A stretch of 42,865 bases of DNA. It comes from Acidimicrobiales bacterium (GTDB taxonomy: Bacteria > Actinomycetota > Acidimicrobiia > Acidimicrobiales > Acidimicrobilacustridaceae). Shown here one piece after another: positions 1 through 7,845 of the stretch; positions within the stretch are counted from its first letter, which is position 1, and each line of letters begins with the position of its first letter. Location of the stretch: positions 1 to 42,865 of the forward strand of contig JAURMR010000007.1 in the NCBI GenBank assembly GCA_030830565.1. Reading direction: 5' to 3'. The notes under the pieces are model-generated. The model worked only from the letters and a program-made list of their open reading frames with translations, was not told the DNA's origin and ran no database searches. The position numbers and the translations under genes were made by a program.

Positions 1-135
1 ATGACAGTCGCTCTCGAAGAGTGGCTCAAGCGCTACACAAAGTTTGAGCTCAACACTTCTGATCCGACCACGTTCTCACAAGGTCAGGTCCGCGGTCCCC
101 GTCGACTTCCTGTGCGCATTCTCGAACGCAACTAA
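1..135 (+). CDS. Cytochrome P450, C-terminal fragment (5' end outside window)
   Basis: The first 135 bases read in frame 1 as 44 codons and end in TAA. The peptide ends with a Gly-Gln-Val-Arg-Gly-Pro-Arg-Arg-Leu-Pro-Val segment, preceded by a Trp-Leu-Lys-Arg-Tyr motif and a Phe-Glu-Leu stretch. This is the usual last beta-sheet of bacterial cytochrome P450s, after the haem loop. The haem-binding cysteine and I-helix lie upstream of the window, so the first in-frame ATG is internal and not the start. The gene is co-directional with the secreted phosphatase that begins 12 bases later. It would be the fourth P450 of this locus. The family call rests on a short tail and is good but not certain. 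Confidence 0.75.
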   Translation: MTVALEEWLKRYTKFELNTSDPTTFSQGQVRGPRRLPVRILERN

Positions 136-146
136 CAGGCATCACG

Positions 147-1604
147 GTGAATTCACGAGTCGTTGCCATTGTCGTTGGCGCGTTCTTGGCGATCGCATCC
201 ATTGCCGGAACTACGTGGTGGTTCACCCATGATGTTCCGCCAGCCCCAATACACGCTGCGTTCACAATCGTCGCCCCGACATCAGTTTCAGAATCAGGGG
301 TTGTTGCACGGGCCCTTGTGCCTGCAGAACAAGGCTGCCCAAAAGTAAAGACCTACGGCGACAACGGTTATTCCGATCTCACAATGACACCGCGCCTTCC
401 CGGGCCAAATGCTGCAGCTGCCTTTAGTGCGATTCTCGCCTGCAGCGCGTCCCTGCCTTTAGGTCTCGAGTCAGCATCCATCAGTGGGCACGACATCCCA
501 GCAGCGATGCCCTCGTCCATTGAAAAGATTGGACTGTTTGCCGATAGCGGATGTCGACTCGACAAGTACAAGGTTCAGGACTGCAACGATTTCAACAAAT
601 GGCCGCTCGCGCAGATCGCTGGTCGCATTGCTGCCGAGAAACCCGATCTCATCATTGATCCGGGTGACTACATCTATAGGGAAATCGCGTGCCCGCAAAA
701 ATGGGCAAACGAATGTGGCGGCACGATCGGACCGAAAGCCGGAATGCCATTTTCCGAGACTGACCTCGGATGGGTCCAGGAGTTTTTCCATCCCGCCGCC
801 GCCCTCTTCCCGGTTGCGCCAATTGCGTTCCTTCGCGGCAACCACGAAGACTGTGGTCGAGCAGGTAATGGTTGGTTCCTTTACCTCGATCCGTTCCCCG
901 GAACTGAGACCCTTTGCGATCCCTACATCACCGACGAGAGTCTTGAAGCTGCCGCACCGCAGACAACTCCCGCATGGACGTTTGACGCAACCGTGACTGA
1001 GGGGCGAACTCTTCGCGTCGCCATGGTTGATTCCGCTTACGGCACCGACAGAGAACTCACTCCGTGGATCGACAAGCAGCGCCTCATCTACGAACAAGCC
1101 GATGCGCTCACCAGGCCCGAACCGGGGGTTGAATCCTGGCTCACGACACACCGACCAGTCTTTGCCTTGATCAGCACCACCCTTCTCCCGAAAGACAATC
1201 CACTCACCGACCCCTGGACTTCGGACGGTCAGATGATCGCGTCCTACGGACTACTGGGGAACTACGACATGGTCCTCGCAAGCCATAACCATTACGCACA
1301 GGTGACGCAGATCGCCGGGCAGCCTGCCGCAATGATTCTTGGAAATGGCGGTGCTCTCCTCGAACCCGTAACCGGCTACGACCGACCCCCGTATGGCCCA
1401 CTCGCCAACATGGACGGCACTCCCCTCGTCCCCGACATAGCGCCCTATCCGAATGCATCATTTCTCTGGACAAATGTGCAGTACGGATATGCAATCGCGT
1501 CACCGGGCGCAAAATCCGGGACATGGACCATCACACAGTTCAACTACGACGGCAGTCTCTCGGCGACATGTGATTTGGCCTCACGTACGATCTCCTGCAG
1601 TTGA
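147..1604 (+). CDS. Secreted purple-acid-phosphatase-like metallophosphoesterase
   Basis: The 485-residue protein has an N-terminal hydrophobic stretch (about residues 4-24) that can act as a signal peptide or anchor, so the enzyme should work outside the membrane. The dinuclear metallophosphoesterase motifs occur in order: D133-S-G, G173-D174-Y-I-Y, G231-N232-H233-E234, a Thr-His-Arg-Pro motif and a Ser-His-Asn-His motif near residue 375. D-x-G, GDxxY and GNHE match the purple acid phosphatase pattern better than the D-x-H form of other calcineurin-like enzymes. Many cysteines suggest disulfides. The usual GHxH is SHNH here, which keeps both metal-binding histidines. The start is GTG. Likely role: hydrolysis of phosphate esters outside the cytoplasm; the substrate is unknown. 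Confidence 0.8.
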   Translation: MNSRVVAIVVGAFLAIASIAGTTWWFTHDVPPAPIHAAFTIVAPTSVSESGVVARALVPAEQGCPKVKTYGDNGYSDLTMTPRLPGPNAAAAFSAILACSASLPLGLESASISGHDIPAAMPSSIEKIGLFADSGCRLDKYKVQDCNDFNKWPLAQIAGRIAAEKPDLIIDPGDYIYREIACPQKWANECGGTIGPKAGMPFSETDLGWVQEFFHPAAALFPVAPIAFLRGNHEDCGRAGNGWFLYLDPFPGTETLCDPYITDESLEAAAPQTTPAWTFDATVTEGRTLRVAMVDSAYGTDRELTPWIDKQRLIYEQADALTRPEPGVESWLTTHRPVFALISTTLLPKDNPLTDPWTSDGQMIASYGLLGNYDMVLASHNHYAQVTQIAGQPAAMILGNGGALLEPVTGYDRPPYGPLANMDGTPLVPDIAPYPNASFLWTNVQYGYAIASPGAKSGTWTITQFNYDGSLSATCDLASRTISCS

Positions 1605-1616
1605 TCTGCTCACGTA

Positions 1617-1639
1617 GTTGCAGGTCATCGGACTGCAAC
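1617..1639. promoter_or_regulatory. Inverted repeat upstream of the FUSC gene
   Basis: GTTGCAG and CTGCAAC form a perfect 7-base inverted repeat with a 9-base spacer, ending 13 bases before the GTG of the FUSC-type gene. It could be an operator or a weak hairpin after the phosphatase gene. There is no following T-run, so an operator is somewhat more likely. Confidence 0.35.
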
Positions 1640-1652
1640 CAAAGGGCCTGAT

Positions 1653-2759
1653 GTGAGTGCCAACCCAACACCTCATTCCACCCGACACTCGCGTCGCTTG
1701 GGCTCGTCGCTGACGCGACTCGTGCGAAAGCCTTCACGACTCTCCGTCGAATTTGCGGTGAAAGCCGGCCTCGCAACTGTCGTTGCTATCGGCATCTCCA
1801 GATGGCTTGGCCTCAACTCACCCTACTGGGCAGGCATTTCAGCCGTTGTTGCGACCGCGGGCAGTATCGGCGCATCGATCAATGCATCGATCACCCGAAT
1901 CGTTGCAACCGTCATCGCTCTCCTCATCGCAATTGGTGTTGTACTTCTCCCAGTCGACGGACTCGTTGTGGCTGGCCTGACCGTCACCGCAACGTTGCTC
2001 ATCATGTCGAGCCTTCGGCTTGACGCAGGCGCTCGTCTCGCCGGCGCAAGCACGTTGCTGCTCACTGCCATTCCACAAGGCGATCCACTTTCAACCGCGA
2101 TCGGGCGCGGCCTCAATGTCCCTCTTGGTTGCGTTGTTGCAGTTCTCGTCGGATCAGTGGTGTTCCCCCATCGGGCCGTGAACCAGCTGAAGATCGGCCT
2201 CACCGAAGATCTCATTGGCTGTTTTCGTCTTTCGTGTGACGCACTCGAACAATGGCTCGACTCAACAGTGTCCCCTGAACTCGACACTCGTTTGAAGGCA
2301 CTTCTTTCCGATGTCTCTCGACGAGATGCGATGTACACAGAAGCATCATTCGAGCCCGGTGGCACTGGTAGCCGCTCGACGAACCTTTCTCTTGCACTCG
2401 AACTCACAAAGCGAACGAGCCGAGTCACACGATCGCTCGTGATCGTCGCCGCCCGCGGGACTGACGACACTGCCCAACGACTGCTTGAGCCCGAATTCCG
2501 CAGAGTCATCGAAGCGATGCATCGAATGATTACGGAGTTCGACGACTCCGACTTGAACGACACTCCACAACGAGCTCGTGAAATTCACCAACAACTCCAA
2601 CCAGCAATCAAGGCGATGGACGATGGGTTTCGGCAATTGCGAGAAAGACGAGAAACCGCAAGCTACAGCGACCGCGATGTTGAACATCTCCTCCACGCCA
2701 TGTGGTGCATACACGCATTCGGTGAGATCTTCGCCGAGCAAGCTGTCGATGAAGACTGA
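1653..2759 (+). CDS. FUSC / aromatic-acid-exporter-like membrane protein
   Basis: The 368-residue protein has an N-terminal membrane domain of about six hydrophobic segments (roughly residues 35-175), containing a Pro-Tyr-Trp-Ala motif near residue 51. A long soluble, helical C-terminal half follows. This layout and the PYWA-like segment are typical of the FUSC/ArAE group of putative efflux proteins, which export aromatic or fusaric-acid-like compounds in other bacteria. It is shorter than the roughly 650-residue two-module members, so it would have to work as an oligomer. The start is a GTG at 1653. It lies 48 bases after the phosphatase and may share its transcript, but an inverted repeat lies between them. 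The substrate is not known. Export of intermediates from the nearby P450 pathways is only a guess. Confidence 0.7.
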   Translation: MSANPTPHSTRHSRRLGSSLTRLVRKPSRLSVEFAVKAGLATVVAIGISRWLGLNSPYWAGISAVVATAGSIGASINASITRIVATVIALLIAIGVVLLPVDGLVVAGLTVTATLLIMSSLRLDAGARLAGASTLLLTAIPQGDPLSTAIGRGLNVPLGCVVAVLVGSVVFPHRAVNQLKIGLTEDLIGCFRLSCDALEQWLDSTVSPELDTRLKALLSDVSRRDAMYTEASFEPGGTGSRSTNLSLALELTKRTSRVTRSLVIVAARGTDDTAQRLLEPEFRRVIEAMHRMITEFDDSDLNDTPQRAREIHQQLQPAIKAMDDGFRQLRERRETASYSDRDVEHLLHAMWCIHAFGEIFAEQAVDED

Positions 2760-2762
2760 GAA

Positions 2763-3176
2763 TTACTCCTCGACCCGGAAGTTTGCGGTCACGAGTTCTT
2801 GAAATGATTCCGCACTGAGCGATCCAGCACGCACCGCATCACGAGCCCGAAGCGTTGCGGAGATCACCGATCGTGCTTCCTCGCTTGTCATAACGCCGTC
2901 GAGAACCGCTTGAGAAAGCTTGCATTCAAACTGCGAACAAGCCGACGGTCGATGCAAATCATGAATAGTGCAAACGCCATCGCATACCGCGGGGCAAGGA
3001 AGTTCGAAGACAGGCGGCTCCGCGGCGGCGATGATTTCAACGCCTAGGCCTCGGAGCGGTGCACCGAGATCACTCTCATCACGCACAGCCAAATGTGTCA
3101 CGACAGTTCCATCACAACACAGTCCGCAACCGATACAGATTGATTGCTGATTGTTATTGCGGCCCCCACCACTCAT
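2763..3176 (-). CDS. YkgJ-type cysteine-cluster (zinc/iron-chelating) protein
   Basis: The 137-residue protein carries an N-terminal Cys-Ile-Gly-Cys-Gly-Leu-Cys-Cys cluster. A second cysteine set follows around a Cys-Pro-Ala-Val-Cys-Asp-Gly-Val-Cys segment, with further cysteines in Ser-Ala-Cys-Ser-Gln-Phe-Glu-Cys. This is the CxxCxxCC pattern of the YkgJ/UPF0153 family, predicted to bind zinc or an iron-sulfur centre; its biochemical role is not established. I chose the ATG at 3176 because it overlaps the stop of the upstream P450 in an ATGA junction, indicating translational coupling. An in-frame codon at 3209 would lie inside the P450 gene. Coupling suggests the protein is made in fixed proportion with that P450, perhaps for metal or electron supply, but this is inference. 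Confidence 0.72.
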   Translation of the reverse strand: MSGGGRNNNQQSICIGCGLCCDGTVVTHLAVRDESDLGAPLRGLGVEIIAAAEPPVFELPCPAVCDGVCTIHDLHRPSACSQFECKLSQAVLDGVMTSEEARSVISATLRARDAVRAGSLSAESFQELVTANFRVEE

Positions 3177-4390
3177 CTTGGTGTCACCCGAACGGGGTAA
3201 TGCAACCAACCAGCAAACTGGTTCGCCCGCAACCGTTGTGGTTCCCCGGCTGCTTCGATTGTCCCGATTCGTTGCAGTAGTTGCCCGAAGACCAACTTGA
3301 GATCCATACGCGCCAATTGAGCGCCGATGCAGAAGTGCGGACCACCGCCACCGAAGGCGACATGATCAAGAAGCTCACGATTTGGATCAAACATCTCGGG
3401 CATTTCGAAATGTCGTTCGTCATGATTTGCAGACGCGTAAGAAAGGATCACCTTTTCACCGCGCGAGATCTGACGGCCCCGTAGAACATGATCTGCAGTT
3501 GCGGTTCGACGGAACGACATGACGGGCCCCCGCCAACGCAAGAACTCCTCGACGAACGATGTCGGGCATTCACCGCCACTCCACGCATCAAAGATGTTGG
3601 GCTCACGCACCCACGAATTGACCATTTCTGTCATTGCGTGCGCTGTCGTACTCAACCCACCGACGAGCACCGCAGGGAAGAAACTAATGATCTCGGCATC
3701 AGTCAGAGTGTGTGTTCCTTCATCATCAGTGAGTTCCGATTGCACAAGCTCGACCACAACCCCATCGTGATTCTCGGGACTCCGCCGAACACTTGAGATC
3801 AACTCCTGGGCATAGCTGGCGATATCTCGCTGCATCTCAGGCCGAGGTGCGAGGCCTGGATTCACCTCTGGATCTTGGAAATCGGCCATCACCCGGGTGA
3901 TCTCGATGAGGTGAGGCCAGTCCGATTCCGGGACACCGAAAAGGGTGGCCACCATTTGAAATGACAACTCCTCGGCAATGGGGACGAAGTCATGAGTCTC
4001 ACCATCAAGCAATCTGTCAACCAAACGAGCGCACGTCTGTTCAATGAGCGGGACCATCCGTCGTATTTGTCCAGGAGTGAACGCAGCGCTTACGAGTTTT
4101 CGATACCGAGTGTGTTCCGGGGGGTCCTGATTGACGAACATTCGCCGCCGAGCAACGAGTTCTTCCTCTGATCGGGCCTCTTCAATTGACGAACCCTTGA
4201 ATGAATTCGAATACAGCTCCCAGTTTCGATTCGCAGAAACAACATCGTCGAATCGCGTCAGCACCCAATAGCCCGGACCGTCCCGCTCTTCGTGCCACGC
4301 AACAGGATCGTTGTCACGTAACCACCGGAAGTACTCACGAGGAACACCGTCAAGATAGAGATCGGGACTTACGAGATCGAGGCGTTCCAT
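3173..4390 (-). CDS. Cytochrome P450 with an atypical I-helix
   Basis: The 405-residue soluble bacterial P450 has the haem loop Phe-Gly-Gly-Gly-Gly-Pro-His-Phe-Cys-Ile-Gly with Cys354 as thiolate ligand, and the K-helix ExxR as Glu-Phe-Leu-Arg. The I-helix oxygen-activation motif reads Val-Gly-Gly-Leu-Ser-Thr-Thr. The conserved acidic residue normally preceding Thr is Ser, while the Thr is kept. It would take electrons from a ferredoxin and ferredoxin reductase; neither is obvious nearby. The gene follows an SDR by 9 bases and is coupled to the downstream YkgJ-type gene, so the three are likely one operon. The likely reaction is hydroxylation of a hydrophobic substrate, unless the altered I-helix means a peroxide-type or non-oxygenase role. 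Substrate unknown. Confidence 0.9.
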   Translation of the reverse strand: MERLDLVSPDLYLDGVPREYFRWLRDNDPVAWHEERDGPGYWVLTRFDDVVSANRNWELYSNSFKGSSIEEARSEEELVARRRMFVNQDPPEHTRYRKLVSAAFTPGQIRRMVPLIEQTCARLVDRLLDGETHDFVPIAEELSFQMVATLFGVPESDWPHLIEITRVMADFQDPEVNPGLAPRPEMQRDIASYAQELISSVRRSPENHDGVVVELVQSELTDDEGTHTLTDAEIISFFPAVLVGGLSTTAHAMTEMVNSWVREPNIFDAWSGGECPTSFVEEFLRWRGPVMSFRRTATADHVLRGRQISRGEKVILSYASANHDERHFEMPEMFDPNRELLDHVAFGGGGPHFCIGAQLARMDLKLVFGQLLQRIGTIEAAGEPQRLRANQFAGWLHYPVRVTPR

Positions 4391-4399
4391 GGGTCAGCC

Positions 4400-5107
4400 T
4401 CAGAGTTTCGGAGTGCTGGCCATCTGACCGCCATCGACCGTAAGGTCTAGGCCGCTCACCCACAAGGAATCATCGCTAGCGAGGAACAATGCGGCTGATG
4501 CGATGTCCATTGGCTCTCCAATGCGACCGAGCGGAAGACCTGCTGCCAATCGGTCTTCGTACTCATCGACGATGTAGGAGACCATCGGCGTTCGGATCAC
4601 ACCCGGCAAAATTGCATTCACTCGAATTCCCAATGGACCTAGATCAAGTGCTGCTGACTTCGTAAGGCCTCGCAACGCGAACTTTGAGGTCGTGTATGCC
4701 GACGCGTTCAGGTTGGCGGCGAGCCCGTTAAGCGAGGAAACGTTGATGATTGAACCGCCGCTTGGCATATGCGGAACCACTGCCTGGATGCCCAAGAGCG
4801 GTCCGATCAGATTGATGTCGAGAACTCGCCGGAAGTCGTCGATCGGCATCTCGTGCACTGGAGCCACTGCTCGAACACCGGCGTTGTTCAGGAGGATGTC
4901 AATCCTGCCGAACTGTCCGACGGCCCTATCGACTACAGCGGCCCAACTCTCCTCAGAGGTCACGTCAAGGAACTCACCATCGTGGTCAAGGACATCGCCG
5001 GCGATCACATGAGCGCCTTCGGCACGGAAAAGATCGAGCTCTGCCCGCCCCTGTCCGCGAGCAGCGCCCGTAATGATCACTACCTTGCCTTCGAGACGAC
5101 CAGCCAC
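4400..5107 (-). CDS. Short-chain dehydrogenase/reductase (SDR)
   Basis: The 235-residue classical SDR has the cofactor motif Thr-Gly-Ala-Ala-Arg-Gly-Gln-Gly (residues 13-20), the Asn-Asn-Ala-Gly motif at 75-78, catalytic Ser near 124-125, and Tyr138-x3-Lys142. An Asp in the Gly-Asp-Val segment after beta-2 suggests a preference for NAD(H). It is slightly shorter than the usual 245-260 residues because the region after beta-2 is compact. It lies 9 bases before the P450 at 4390 and 30 bases after the stop of the P450 that begins at 6304. It probably oxidises an alcohol made by one of those P450s to the ketone. The exact substrate is unknown. Confidence 0.88.
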   Translation of the reverse strand: MAGRLEGKVVIITGAARGQGRAELDLFRAEGAHVIAGDVLDHDGEFLDVTSEESWAAVVDRAVGQFGRIDILLNNAGVRAVAPVHEMPIDDFRRVLDINLIGPLLGIQAVVPHMPSGGSIINVSSLNGLAANLNASAYTTSKFALRGLTKSAALDLGPLGIRVNAILPGVIRTPMVSYIVDEYEDRLAAGLPLGRIGEPMDIASAALFLASDDSLWVSGLDLTVDGGQMASTPKL

Positions 5108-5137
5108 GTTTCCCCCGTTCGCGGTGAGGATGTCACG

Positions 5138-6304
5138 CTACTTCGAAGTGATCTCAGCGAGCAGCGACGCGGGTCCGTGTGCCCAAAAGACCTCGACACC
5201 GTCATAGGTTGAATCTTCAACGTGAGCGCTTCCAACTCGGTTAAGAAAAACCTCGAGTGCCACTCGAGCCTCGAGGCGGGCCAGCGCTGCTCCTGGACAG
5301 ATGTGCGGTCCACCACCAAACGAAAGATGGCTGCGCGCATCCACTCGATCAAGCCGAAACGAATCAGCGTCGTCGAAATGAGCCGCGTCTCGATTTGCGG
5401 AACCGAGTCCAAAGGCAACTTTCTCACCAGCGGCAATCTCCGTGCCGGCCACTTCCCCGTTGATCATGCAATTGCGCATAAGGAATTTCACCGGAGGGTC
5501 CAGCCGAAGACACTCTTCCACTGCAGCAGGGATGAGCGCTGGGGCGTTCTGCAATGTTGTGAACAGCTCCGGAACTGTCGTTACGCGCCACAGCAGGTTT
5601 CCTATGAGGTGTCTTGTTGTTTCATTTCCGGAAATGAACAGAAAAACCAACTGCGAGCGAGCCTCAACGTCGGTGAGGCGTCGGCCGTCAACTTCGGTAG
5701 ATACGAGGCGAGTAATAAAATCGTCAGTCGGTCGAATGCGGCGCTCAGCGATAAGCGCATCGACGTAGGCAACGAACTCGGGGTGAGCCCCAGCTAAACC
5801 CTCACCGCGCTCGTTGCGATTCTTCGTTGGATAGGTCCCCTGCACGACTTCATCGGACCACTGCGCCCAAAGCCTGAAATCCTCTGGCGGCGCTCCCAAC
5901 AGATGTGCAATCACATTGTTCGGCACCGGCATCACGAAGTCAGCAACGAGATCAACCGGTGCACGACGTTGCAAAAGACCGTCAAGCAGGTCATTGCACA
6001 GCGATTCACAAAACGGTTCGACTCGTCCGATCCGGTGCGCCGCGATCGCCGAGTTAATGATACGACGGATCTGACCATGCCGAGGTTCAGGAATCTCGCT
6101 CACGAGTTGTTCCTCGTCGGGAACGACAACGCCTGGTTCTCGAAAACTCGCTATGAAACGATCGACGTCTTTTGCTCCGGCCACCGAATCTTCGTAGCGA
6201 GCGAGATACCACGGTCCCATTTCTGTTTTCGAAACCGGGCAACTCTGACGTAGTACCGCGAAACCCGGATCGTCGAACGATGCAGATAACGGATCAAAAC
6301 CCAT
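5138..6304 (-). CDS. Cytochrome P450
   Basis: The 388-residue P450 has a canonical I-helix Ser-Gly-Asn-Glu-Thr-Thr, a K-helix Glu-Cys-Leu-Arg, and the haem loop Phe-Gly-Gly-Gly-Pro-His-Ile-Cys-Pro-Gly with Cys336. The reading frame is open for another 114 codons upstream, but I placed the start at the ATG at 6304. It has a GGGGG ribosome site a few bases upstream, gives a normal-length P450, and does not run under the divergent VOC gene. It is first in a P450-SDR-P450-YkgJ run on the minus strand. Divergent transcription with the VOC gene suggests shared control. As a monooxygenase it would hydroxylate a hydrophobic carbon skeleton. Confidence 0.9.
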   Translation of the reverse strand: MGFDPLSASFDDPGFAVLRQSCPVSKTEMGPWYLARYEDSVAGAKDVDRFIASFREPGVVVPDEEQLVSEIPEPRHGQIRRIINSAIAAHRIGRVEPFCESLCNDLLDGLLQRRAPVDLVADFVMPVPNNVIAHLLGAPPEDFRLWAQWSDEVVQGTYPTKNRNERGEGLAGAHPEFVAYVDALIAERRIRPTDDFITRLVSTEVDGRRLTDVEARSQLVFLFISGNETTRHLIGNLLWRVTTVPELFTTLQNAPALIPAAVEECLRLDPPVKFLMRNCMINGEVAGTEIAAGEKVAFGLGSANRDAAHFDDADSFRLDRVDARSHLSFGGGPHICPGAALARLEARVALEVFLNRVGSAHVEDSTYDGVEVFWAHGPASLLAEITSK

Positions 6305-6315
6305 AGGAACCCCCG

Positions 6316-6323
6316 TTGCGCAA
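6316..6323. promoter_or_regulatory. TTGCGCAA palindrome in P450/VOC divergent region
   Basis: A perfect 8-base palindrome, TTGCGCAA, lies 12 bases upstream of the P450 start, in the 117-base region between the P450 and the divergent VOC gene. It shares its TTGCG and CGCAA half-sites with palindromes at 19867 and 33495. At this length it may be chance. Confidence 0.25.
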
Positions 6324-6421
6324 ACTAGCCCGACGTCCACTGTGATCACCCGATCTCCCACACCTTCACCAGCCCTACACTCAAACAAAGGCCACATCAG
6401 CACACGTCCATAGGGGGAACC

Positions 6422-6862
6422 GTGGCTATCTATCCGCATCACATCGGAATCTGCGTCAGCGATCTTGAGAAGTCCCTCAAATTCTGGTGCGACGGAATGG
6501 GATTCGAGACGACAATGGTCCCAACGGTTGGTGGCGAATGGTCCGAAGCTCTTGAAATCGGCGGTGAGATCGATTTCACCGCACACTTCATTAAACGCGA
6601 TGGCTTCGAATTCGAGTTGCTTCATTACCGCACTCCAGGAGCGCACGGCTCGCCGTCAATGTCGCGAAACCAACTTGGGTTCACACACTTCGCGGTCTAT
6701 GTCGACGACATCGATGCCGAAATCGCTCGACTTGTTGAGTGCGGTGGAACAGTCATCGAGCGAACTCGCACCAAGATGGGCGAAGGACCAATGTCGGTCG
6801 AACTTGTTTTCATCGCTGATCCAGATGGCGTCCGAGTTGAACTCATGCAAGCCGGCGGATGA
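6422..6862 (+). CDS. VOC / glyoxalase-fold protein
   Basis: The 146-residue protein has the paired beta-alpha-beta-beta-beta modules of the vicinal oxygen chelate superfamily. The His-His-Ile-Gly-Ile start (His7 as first metal ligand), Glu in Phe-Glu-Leu-Leu-His-Tyr, His in Gly-Phe-Thr-His-Phe-Ala-Val, and the final Val-Glu-Leu-Met segment match the usual four-ligand pattern. The start is GTG at 6422, preceded by a GGGGGA ribosome site. It is divergent from the P450 at 6304. VOC enzymes include glyoxalases, epimerases and ring-cleavage dioxygenases. The single-module size here fits a lyase, epimerase or binding protein rather than a classical extradiol dioxygenase. A role in the same catabolic pathway is inferred from position only. 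Confidence 0.8.
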   Translation: MAIYPHHIGICVSDLEKSLKFWCDGMGFETTMVPTVGGEWSEALEIGGEIDFTAHFIKRDGFEFELLHYRTPGAHGSPSMSRNQLGFTHFAVYVDDIDAEIARLVECGGTVIERTRTKMGEGPMSVELVFIADPDGVRVELMQAGG

Positions 6863-6954
6863 ACTTTTCCTGCTATCCCGGAACCGACTATTCCAAAACT
6901 CTACGATGACGGCACCGGCATCACCGATGTCGTAACTATCCCAAGGGGGAATTC

Positions 6955-7314
6955 ATGCGTCCGATCGGCAAAGTCCGTAGTCCACTGGTGGTCATTCTTC
7001 TCACCATCATCACCTTCGGCATCTACGGCCTCTATTGGCATTACGAAATGTTTAAAGAAACCAACGAATTCGATAACGAAGGCATCACGGGCATTGTTGG
7101 GCTGTTGATCACAATCGTCTGCGGCATCGTCGCGATTTTCTTGCTTCCGTGGCAGGTCGGCGAAACTCGCAAGCGAGCTGGCCTTACCGAAGGCGTCAAT
7201 GCGATCTACGGACTCTGGTGGCTCCTCCCAATCGTAGGTGCGTTCATCTGGATCATTCTTGTGCAGAAGGCCGCCAATGAACTTTGGGAATCACAGGGCG
7301 CTGTCGCTGCCTGA
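6955..7314 (+). CDS. DUF4234 small membrane protein
   Basis: The 119-residue protein has three hydrophobic segments (about residues 10-28, 43-65 and 83-103). Its N-terminus reads Arg-Ser-Pro-Leu-Val-Val-Ile-Leu-Leu-Thr followed by Phe-Gly-Ile-Tyr-Gly-Leu-Tyr-Trp, which is the mark of DUF4234. The function of that family is unknown. A clear AAGGGGGA ribosome site precedes the ATG. The gene stands alone, 92 bases after the VOC gene, and ends at a strong hairpin terminator. The second segment contains a Glu-Thr-Arg-Lys-Arg-Ala motif on a likely cytoplasmic loop. Confidence 0.75.
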   Translation: MRPIGKVRSPLVVILLTIITFGIYGLYWHYEMFKETNEFDNEGITGIVGLLITIVCGIVAIFLLPWQVGETRKRAGLTEGVNAIYGLWWLLPIVGAFIWIILVQKAANELWESQGAVAA

Positions 7315-7334
7315 TTCACCATCTGCAGTTGCAC

Positions 7335-7360
7335 AAACGCCCCGGTTCGCCGGGGCGTTT
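7335..7360 (+). terminator. Intrinsic terminator, 11-bp stem with TTCG loop
   Basis: AAACGCCCCGG and CCGGGGCGTTT pair perfectly around a TTCG loop, with GTCGTTTTG following on the plus strand. It lies 21 bases after the DUF4234 stop and also separates that gene from the convergent DUF2752 gene. Confidence 0.85.
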
Positions 7361-7385
7361 GTCGTTTTGCGAAACAATTTGGGAA

Positions 7386-7832
7386 TCAGGAGAACGTTGG
7401 ATTGAACCCGATATTCCAGATCCACGAAGCGACAAACAGACCGATGACGAGTGCGACAGGAACACGAATGACGCTCAATGTCCGCGTCTTAGGAAATGCC
7501 CACAAAAGCAAAATCACAAGCCCGCCAAGAAACGCGAGAACTCCAAACGGTTGATAGCGAAGTGCACCTGACACATCGAGACGCATGATCGATCGCGCTG
7601 AACGCGTCATCCCACAGAGCGGACACGGCACACCCGTAATCGTCAGCATTGGACATGGCGGGATCGGTGAGAACGGCAGCACCATGCCGAAGACTGCAAG
7701 GCCGACGCATCCGAGGATCAACCACCGTAAAGGTGCAAGCGGCACGGCCATTGACGTCGCCAAACGCGATCGTTGTGATCCGCATGCAGAGGTGTGTACA
7801 TGCTCAGCAGAGTGTGAATGCTCCGCTGTCAT
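7386..7832 (-). CDS. DUF2752 membrane protein
   Basis: The 148-residue membrane protein has the DUF2752 signature Cys-Pro-Leu-Cys-Gly-Met-Thr-Arg-Ser, followed by a Tyr-Gln-Pro-Phe-Gly segment and two hydrophobic segments near the C-terminus. Another hydrophobic segment precedes the cysteine motif. The N-terminus is rich in His and Ser (MTAEHSHS...). I chose the ATG at 7832, because longer starts in the same frame would run into the flavin/F420-type gene whose stop is at 7846. The gap of 13 bases to that gene suggests one operon. DUF2752 proteins have no established function; the paired cysteines suggest metal binding or redox activity at the membrane. Confidence 0.75.
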   Translation of the reverse strand: MTAEHSHSAEHVHTSACGSQRSRLATSMAVPLAPLRWLILGCVGLAVFGMVLPFSPIPPCPMLTITGVPCPLCGMTRSARSIMRLDVSGALRYQPFGVLAFLGGLVILLLWAFPKTRTLSVIRVPVALVIGLFVASWIWNIGFNPTFS

Positions 7833-7845
7833 CGGCTTCTCCGAC

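Noticed and set aside
6305-6646. N-terminal extension of the P450 that ends at 5138
   Set aside because: The extension is antisense to the VOC gene, is unlike P450 sequence, and the ATG at 6304 has a good ribosome site.
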